Shown: piece after piece, positions 60,607 to 64,000 of the stretch
Position numbering within the stretch: the stretch's first letter is position 1
How the letters are laid out: each line of letters starts with the position of its first letter
Assembly: GCF_900083545.1 (NCBI RefSeq)
Contig: NZ_LT559262.1
Span: forward strand, 2,389,673 to 2,453,672
Source of the DNA: Alistipes provencensis
Lineage (GTDB): Bacteria; Bacteroidota; Bacteroidia; Bacteroidales; Rikenellaceae
Direction of reading: 5' to 3'
DNA: 64,000 nt
The notes under the pieces: model-generated
Told to the model about the DNA's origin: nothing
What the model saw: the letters and a program-made list of their open reading frames with translations, nothing else
Databases searched by the model: none
Made by a program: the position numbers and the translations under genes

Positions 60607-61254
60607 TTATTTTTCAAACGTCACTGCCTCGAAAAACTCGGGACGGTGGAAATCGGGATTTTCCGTCCGTATGGGTCTCCACGACAGGAAGTGGGGGTGC
60701 GAGAGCTTGTCGCCGCACTTGTAGAGGTTCATGCGGGCTTCGAAGCCGCTCCAGTTGGTCAGCGCATGGCGGAAAAGCGCCTGCGGGGGAATGGCCAGCG
60801 TCAGCGACCAGCGGTTGTCGCCCTCGCGCTCGGCGAACGGTTCGCCGAAGGGGTACGTCGTGAAGCGTTTCACGCCTGCCAGCACCTCCGCTGGGGCGTA
60901 TTGCAGGTCTTCGTTCCGCGCCTTGCGTCCGGCGAGGAGCATCCGCCCGATGCAGGTGGTCTCGAAGTTGTAATACAACCCCTCGTCGGGGGCGATGAAG
61001 AACTCCACGCACGAGTCGGTCCACACCTGACCGTTGTCCTCAGTGACCAGTGCCGCCGTGTAGTTCTCCGCAACGTCGAAGCGCAGCAGCAGCCAGTCGC
61101 CCGTGTGGAACATGCGGAACGACACCTCCGGCGCATAGGGGAATTCCCCGGGCCAGTTGCAGCATGCGATGTGGCGGGGGATGATCTCCGCGAAAGCCTG
61201 CTCCACGGCCGCCCGGTCGTCGGGCGAGATGCCTGCGATTTTGCGAACTTCCAT
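60607..61254 (-). CDS. CBM9-like (DOMON-related) domain protein, cytoplasmic
   Basis: A 215-residue single-domain beta-sandwich protein. Features of the CBM9-like family: VSFRMFHTGDWLLLRFDVAE, the acidic block VWTDSCVEFFIAPDEGLYYNFE, WSLTLAIPPQALF, and the tail KCGDKLSHPHFLSWRPIRTENPDFHRPEFF. No signal peptide is present, which is odd for a carbohydrate-binding fold and suggests it works on intracellular sugars or has a structural role. Its start is 2 bases from the NahK-like stop, so the two are translationally coupled. Function is unknown. Confidence 0.7.
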   Translation of the reverse strand: MEVRKIAGISPDDRAAVEQAFAEIIPRHIACCNWPGEFPYAPEVSFRMFHTGDWLLLRFDVAENYTAALVTEDNGQVWTDSCVEFFIAPDEGLYYNFETTCIGRMLLAGRKARNEDLQYAPAEVLAGVKRFTTYPFGEPFAEREGDNRWSLTLAIPPQALFRHALTNWSGFEARMNLYKCGDKLSHPHFLSWRPIRTENPDFHRPEFFEAVTFEK

Positions 61255-61256
61255 AG

Positions 61257-62354
61257 CTATTTGTATTTGGCCACCGTCTCCCGTACGATGTCACACATCG
61301 TGCCGTACTGCTCCTCCATGCTGCGGAGCAACTTATACTGGGCGTGCGTGCGCACGAGGTTGTGTTCGGGGTATTTGATTCTATAATAGGTATCTCCGTC
61401 GATGTAGTCCATCAAAAAGCGCAGGACCTGCTCGAAGGTGATGTAGCGCGCCGAGAAGGCCAGATTGTCGATCTCCGAGGCGGTCAACTGCTTCGCCCGC
61501 TGCGAGAGGTAGCCCTCGGTATAGGCCCGGAACATCTCGGGCGACAGGCCCACGAGCGAGAGGTCGCGCTCATCCTCCTCGCTCGTATTGGCGTAGGAAC
61601 GGATGGCGTCGCCGAAGTCGTTCAGCGACGTGGAGTTCATCACCGTGTCGAGGTCGATGGCGCACAGCACCCCGCCCTTTTTGTCGAAGAGGATGTTGCT
61701 GATCTTCGTGTCGTTGTGCGTCACCCGCGTGGGGATGGTGCCGTCCTCGACCTTCGACCAGAACGCGAGCATCTCGCCGCGGCGCGACTCGATCCAGCCG
61801 ATCTCCTCCTTCAAATCCTTCACGCGCCCCGCGGCGTCGCGCCCGAGGGCCTCGTCCCACTGCACGAAACGGTGGCGGATGTTGTGGAAGCCCTTGATCG
61901 TTTCGGCCAGCGGTTCGGTGAAGTCCGCCAGTTGAGCTTGGAACTTGCCGATGCCCTCGCCGCCCTTGCGGGCCAGCTCCGGGGAGTCTGCCTTGGTATA
62001 GGAAATCGTGTCGCCGATGAAGACCGATACGGCCCAGTAGTCGCCCTGCGAATCCACGAACCAGTATTTGCCGTCGTGGGTCGGGACGATCGTCATCACC
62101 TCGCGCCGGGGATCGCCTCCCTCGGCCACGACGCCGCGGCGGATGTGATCCGTGACCTTGCGGATGTTCTCCATCATGGCCGGAACGTCGGGGAAGATGT
62201 TCTTATTCTTCCGTTGGAGGATGTAGTCGGGGGCATCGCCTTCGGTGCGGACGATGAAGGTGTCGTTGATAAAACCCTCGCCCAGCGAGTCGATTGCCGT
62301 GATAGCGCTTTCCAGCGCGAACTGGGACGCGATTTTCTGTAATTCTGCCTGCAT
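61257..62354 (-). CDS. Aminoglycoside-phosphotransferase-fold sugar kinase (NahK-like)
   Basis: A 365-residue kinase of the APH/choline-kinase fold. The catalytic loop is RVTHNDTKISNILFD (HxDxxxxN) near residue 215, and the metal-binding Asp lies in CAIDLDTVM. The N-terminal GLY-like GEGFINDTFIV and DYILQRKNKNIFPDVPAMMENI match N-acetylhexosamine 1-kinase (NahK/LnpB) homologues, which make GlcNAc-1-P or GalNAc-1-P. Neighbours manA, nagB and a ROK kinase support amino-sugar use. It follows manA after a terminator-like hairpin, so expression may be partly separate. Confidence 0.82.
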   Translation of the reverse strand: MQAELQKIASQFALESAITAIDSLGEGFINDTFIVRTEGDAPDYILQRKNKNIFPDVPAMMENIRKVTDHIRRGVVAEGGDPRREVMTIVPTHDGKYWFVDSQGDYWAVSVFIGDTISYTKADSPELARKGGEGIGKFQAQLADFTEPLAETIKGFHNIRHRFVQWDEALGRDAAGRVKDLKEEIGWIESRRGEMLAFWSKVEDGTIPTRVTHNDTKISNILFDKKGGVLCAIDLDTVMNSTSLNDFGDAIRSYANTSEEDERDLSLVGLSPEMFRAYTEGYLSQRAKQLTASEIDNLAFSARYITFEQVLRFLMDYIDGDTYYRIKYPEHNLVRTHAQYKLLRSMEEQYGTMCDIVRETVAKYK

Positions 62355-62435
62355 AAGGTAGTTTGGATGTTAGGTTCTGGTTGCAACCCCAAAGTTACTG
62401 AAAAGAACGCAGACTTGCAACCCGCAGCCACGAAA

Positions 62436-62466
62436 AAGCCTGCGCTTTCCGAAGAAAGGCAGGCTT
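62436..62466 (-). terminator. Terminator after manA
   Basis: Stem AAGCCTGC(G)CTTTC / GAAAGGCAGGCTT with a CGAA tetraloop and one bulge. On minus a T5 run follows (TTTTTCG). 33 bases past the manA stop. Confidence 0.75.
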
Positions 62467-62499
62467 GCGGGGTTGTGTTATTTGATCGTGCGGTCCGGA

Positions 62500-63465
62500 T
62501 TATCCGATCCAGCTCGTCAGCAGCTTCATCGCACCGTCGGGCGTGAACGCGAGCGACCGGGCCGAAGCGGGGATCAGCACCGTTTCGCCCTGATGCACGG
62601 GAACCGTCTCACCGCTGTCGTCGGCGATCGTGCCGCGGCCCTCGATGCAGATCGCCACGACGAACGAATCGAGGTCGGCGAGGTCGAGCGTCTCGGGAAC
62701 GGTCAGGTCCAGCAGCGATGTGGTGAAATAGGGGCACGAGACCAGCTCCACGCGGCTGTTCTGCACGGCTTCGTAGTGTGTTCGGTAGTCGGGCAGCACG
62801 GTGTAGTCGATGGCGTCCTTGGCCAGTTCGGTGTGCAGTTCGCGGGTGTTGCCGTTGGCGTCGCGGCGGTTGAAATCGTAGATGCGGTAGGTGAGGTCCG
62901 AGGTCTGCTGGATCTCGGCGATGAACGACCCGGCGCCGATCGAGTGCACGCGGCCCGCAGGCAGGAAAAAGACGTCGCCCGGGTGTATTTCGTAGTCGGC
63001 GAGGATGTCGGTGATGGTGTTGTCGGCCACGCTGGCGGCGTATTCGGCGGGCGTCACCTGCTTCGAGAATCCCGAACGGAGGTGCGCTCCTTTGTCGGCG
63101 GCCACGACGTACCACATTTCGGTCTTGCCTTTGGACTGGTGGCGCTCCCAAGCCAGTTCGTCGTTGGGATGGACTTGGATCGAGAGGTCCTGCCGGGCGT
63201 CGATGAACTTGATGAGCAGCGGGAACTCCTCGCCGAAGCGTTCGAAGTTCTTCGCGCCCAGCAGTTGCGCCCCGTGGCGGGCGATCAGTTCGGGCAGCGT
63301 GGTCCCGGCTTCGGGGCCCTCGGCGACGACGGATTCGTTGCCTTTCACGCCCGAGAGCTCCCAGCTCTCGCCGACCTGCTGCTGCGAGGTCTCGATCTGT
63401 TTGTAAGGGGCTATCTTGTCGCCGCCCCAGAGCATCGATTTGAGAATCGGTTGAAACTTGTACAT
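62500..63465 (-). CDS. manA: Mannose-6-phosphate isomerase, class I (cupin)
   Basis: A 321-residue zinc enzyme interconverting mannose 6-phosphate and fructose 6-phosphate. LLIKFIDARQDLSIQVHPND carries two zinc ligands (QVHPND, about residue 100), KTEMWYVV the Glu ligand, and VFFLPAGRVHSIGAG the third His. The short form lacks the long helical insert of the E. coli enzyme, as is usual in Bacteroidota and Firmicutes. It starts 7 bases after the ROK kinase stop, so both are in one operon. Confidence 0.95.
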   Translation of the reverse strand: MYKFQPILKSMLWGGDKIAPYKQIETSQQQVGESWELSGVKGNESVVAEGPEAGTTLPELIARHGAQLLGAKNFERFGEEFPLLIKFIDARQDLSIQVHPNDELAWERHQSKGKTEMWYVVAADKGAHLRSGFSKQVTPAEYAASVADNTITDILADYEIHPGDVFFLPAGRVHSIGAGSFIAEIQQTSDLTYRIYDFNRRDANGNTRELHTELAKDAIDYTVLPDYRTHYEAVQNSRVELVSCPYFTTSLLDLTVPETLDLADLDSFVVAICIEGRGTIADDSGETVPVHQGETVLIPASARSLAFTPDGAMKLLTSWIG

Positions 63466-63472
63466 AGCTGTT

Positions 63473-64000
63473 TTATGCGTTTTGTGCGTCCAACTGGCTC
63501 AGCGCGAAAGCATAGGCTCCGACCGAGATGGCCTGACTGGCGCCGAGTTTCGAAATCATAACGCCGATGCGTTTCTGCGGGTCGTAAGCCACATAGCGGT
63601 CCGTGCCGTAAACCTTCAGCGGCTGCATGCTGCCTTTGGCGAACTCTTGGAACTCTGCGTCGTCGTCCAGATCGTAGACCTTCATCTGCACGCGGTTCAG
63701 CTCCTCGCCCGAAAGGGTGTGCATCTTCGAGCGGAGCTCTTTCAGCAGGCTCGGCATGATCCATTTGCGGGCTGCCGTGATGCCGCCGCCGATGACGATC
63801 AGTCCGTCCACCAGCGTCACGGCCGTGGCCATGGCATCGCCGGCGATCTCGCCCATCTCGGCGAAAGCCCGACGGGCCGCTTCGACGTTGCCCGGGCGCT
63901 TGCCGTCGGCGATGTCGCAAATGTCCTTGGGCTCCAGCCCGTGGTCGGGATCGTTGGCCAGCTCGCCGTAGACGCGCTTCACGGCACGCACGGCCACGCC
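63473..64000 (-). CDS. ROK-family sugar kinase, C-terminal part (5' end outside window)
   Basis: The last 175 residues of a ROK kinase. GVAVRAVKRVYGELAND at the window edge continues upstream; the GTG at 63997 is internal, not a start. DGLIVIGGGITAARKWIMPSLL is the ROK C-terminal substrate/ATP segment, and the end is KLGASQAISVGAYAFALSQLD. The zinc-binding motif lies outside. As first gene seen of the manA-NahK-nagB run, it probably phosphorylates glucose, mannose or an N-acetylhexosamine; the sugar cannot be assigned from this part. Confidence 0.85.
   Translation of the reverse strand, partial: GVAVRAVKRVYGELANDPDHGLEPKDICDIADGKRPGNVEAARRAFAEMGEIAGDAMATAVTLVDGLIVIGGGITAARKWIMPSLLKELRSKMHTLSGEELNRVQMKVYDLDDDAEFQEFAKGSMQPLKVYGTDRYVAYDPQKRIGVMISKLGASQAISVGAYAFALSQLDAQNA

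Noticed and set aside
1..64000. CRISPR arrays, tRNA or rRNA genes, insertion sequences, prophage.
   Set aside because: No regularly spaced direct repeats, no cloverleaf or rRNA core sequences in the gaps, and no transposase, integrase or phage structural genes were seen.

Overview
The window reads as a chromosome segment of a GC-rich gut Bacteroidota. Evidence: two SusC/SusD pairs, many lipoproteins with an N-terminal lipobox, promoters of the TAnnTTTG type, and dense secreted glycoside hydrolase genes. An Alistipes-like (Rikenellaceae) host is my best guess, from GC-rich codon use together with this gene content; no rRNA or tRNA is present to settle it. I see no phage, insertion sequence, CRISPR array or origin.

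Layout. 1-3.9 kb: the 3' part of galactokinase, a GNAT acetyltransferase, a ROK regulator and fabD. 3.9-5.1 kb: a cobalamin riboswitch driving a DUF4465-type (BtuH-like) surface lipoprotein. 5.2-15.3 kb: a rhamnose locus. A minus-strand operon rhaB-rhaA-rhaT-rhaD plus a clan-A glycosidase faces an AraC regulator (RhaR/RhaS-like) and a GH78 alpha-L-rhamnosidase. 15.4-17.4 kb: a second cobalamin riboswitch driving a PKD-domain surface lipoprotein. 17.5-33.4 kb: a long minus-strand array (GH2, ROK kinase, SIS isomerase, Ig-like lipoprotein, two GH36 paralogues, metallo-beta-lactamase-fold protein, Ig-EEP phosphodiesterase-like protein, GH99/71-like protein, TIM-barrel lipoprotein). 34.3-48.6 kb: the divergent plus-strand half of this polysaccharide utilisation locus, SusC-SusD-SusC-SusD followed by three paralogous TIG-type surface lipoproteins. 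48.7-51.0 kb: an MFS sugar transporter and a LacI regulator. 51.4-57.6 kb: GH78-like hydrolase, lactaldehyde reductase (fucO) and GH106 alpha-L-rhamnosidase. 57.6-64 kb: a minus-strand amino-sugar operon (ROK kinase, manA, NahK-like kinase, CBM9-like protein, NagB/PIG-L fusion, nagB).

How it works together. Surface lipoproteins and SusC/D pairs would capture a glycan, secreted GH2/GH36/GH99-like/GH78/GH106 enzymes would trim it, and RhaT plus the MFS carrier would import sugars. RhaA/B/D convert rhamnose to dihydroxyacetone phosphate and lactaldehyde, and FucO reduces the lactaldehyde to propanediol. A 22-bp LacI-type palindrome lies in the leader of the first SusC gene. Nineteen of its bases recur exactly beside the MFS/LacI pair 15 kb away, which suggests one regulator controls both.

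The most striking signals are pure C tracts (C10, C9, C9) near the 5' ends of the first SusC gene and of two downstream lipoproteins. The C10 tract puts the SusC out of frame and C9 would restore it, so slipped-strand phase variation of a whole glycan-uptake system is a real possibility. A perfect 40-bp tandem duplication frameshifts the ROK kinase of the same locus and falsely fuses it to the next gene. A roughly 64-bp intergenic repeat with two covarying hairpins occurs three times.
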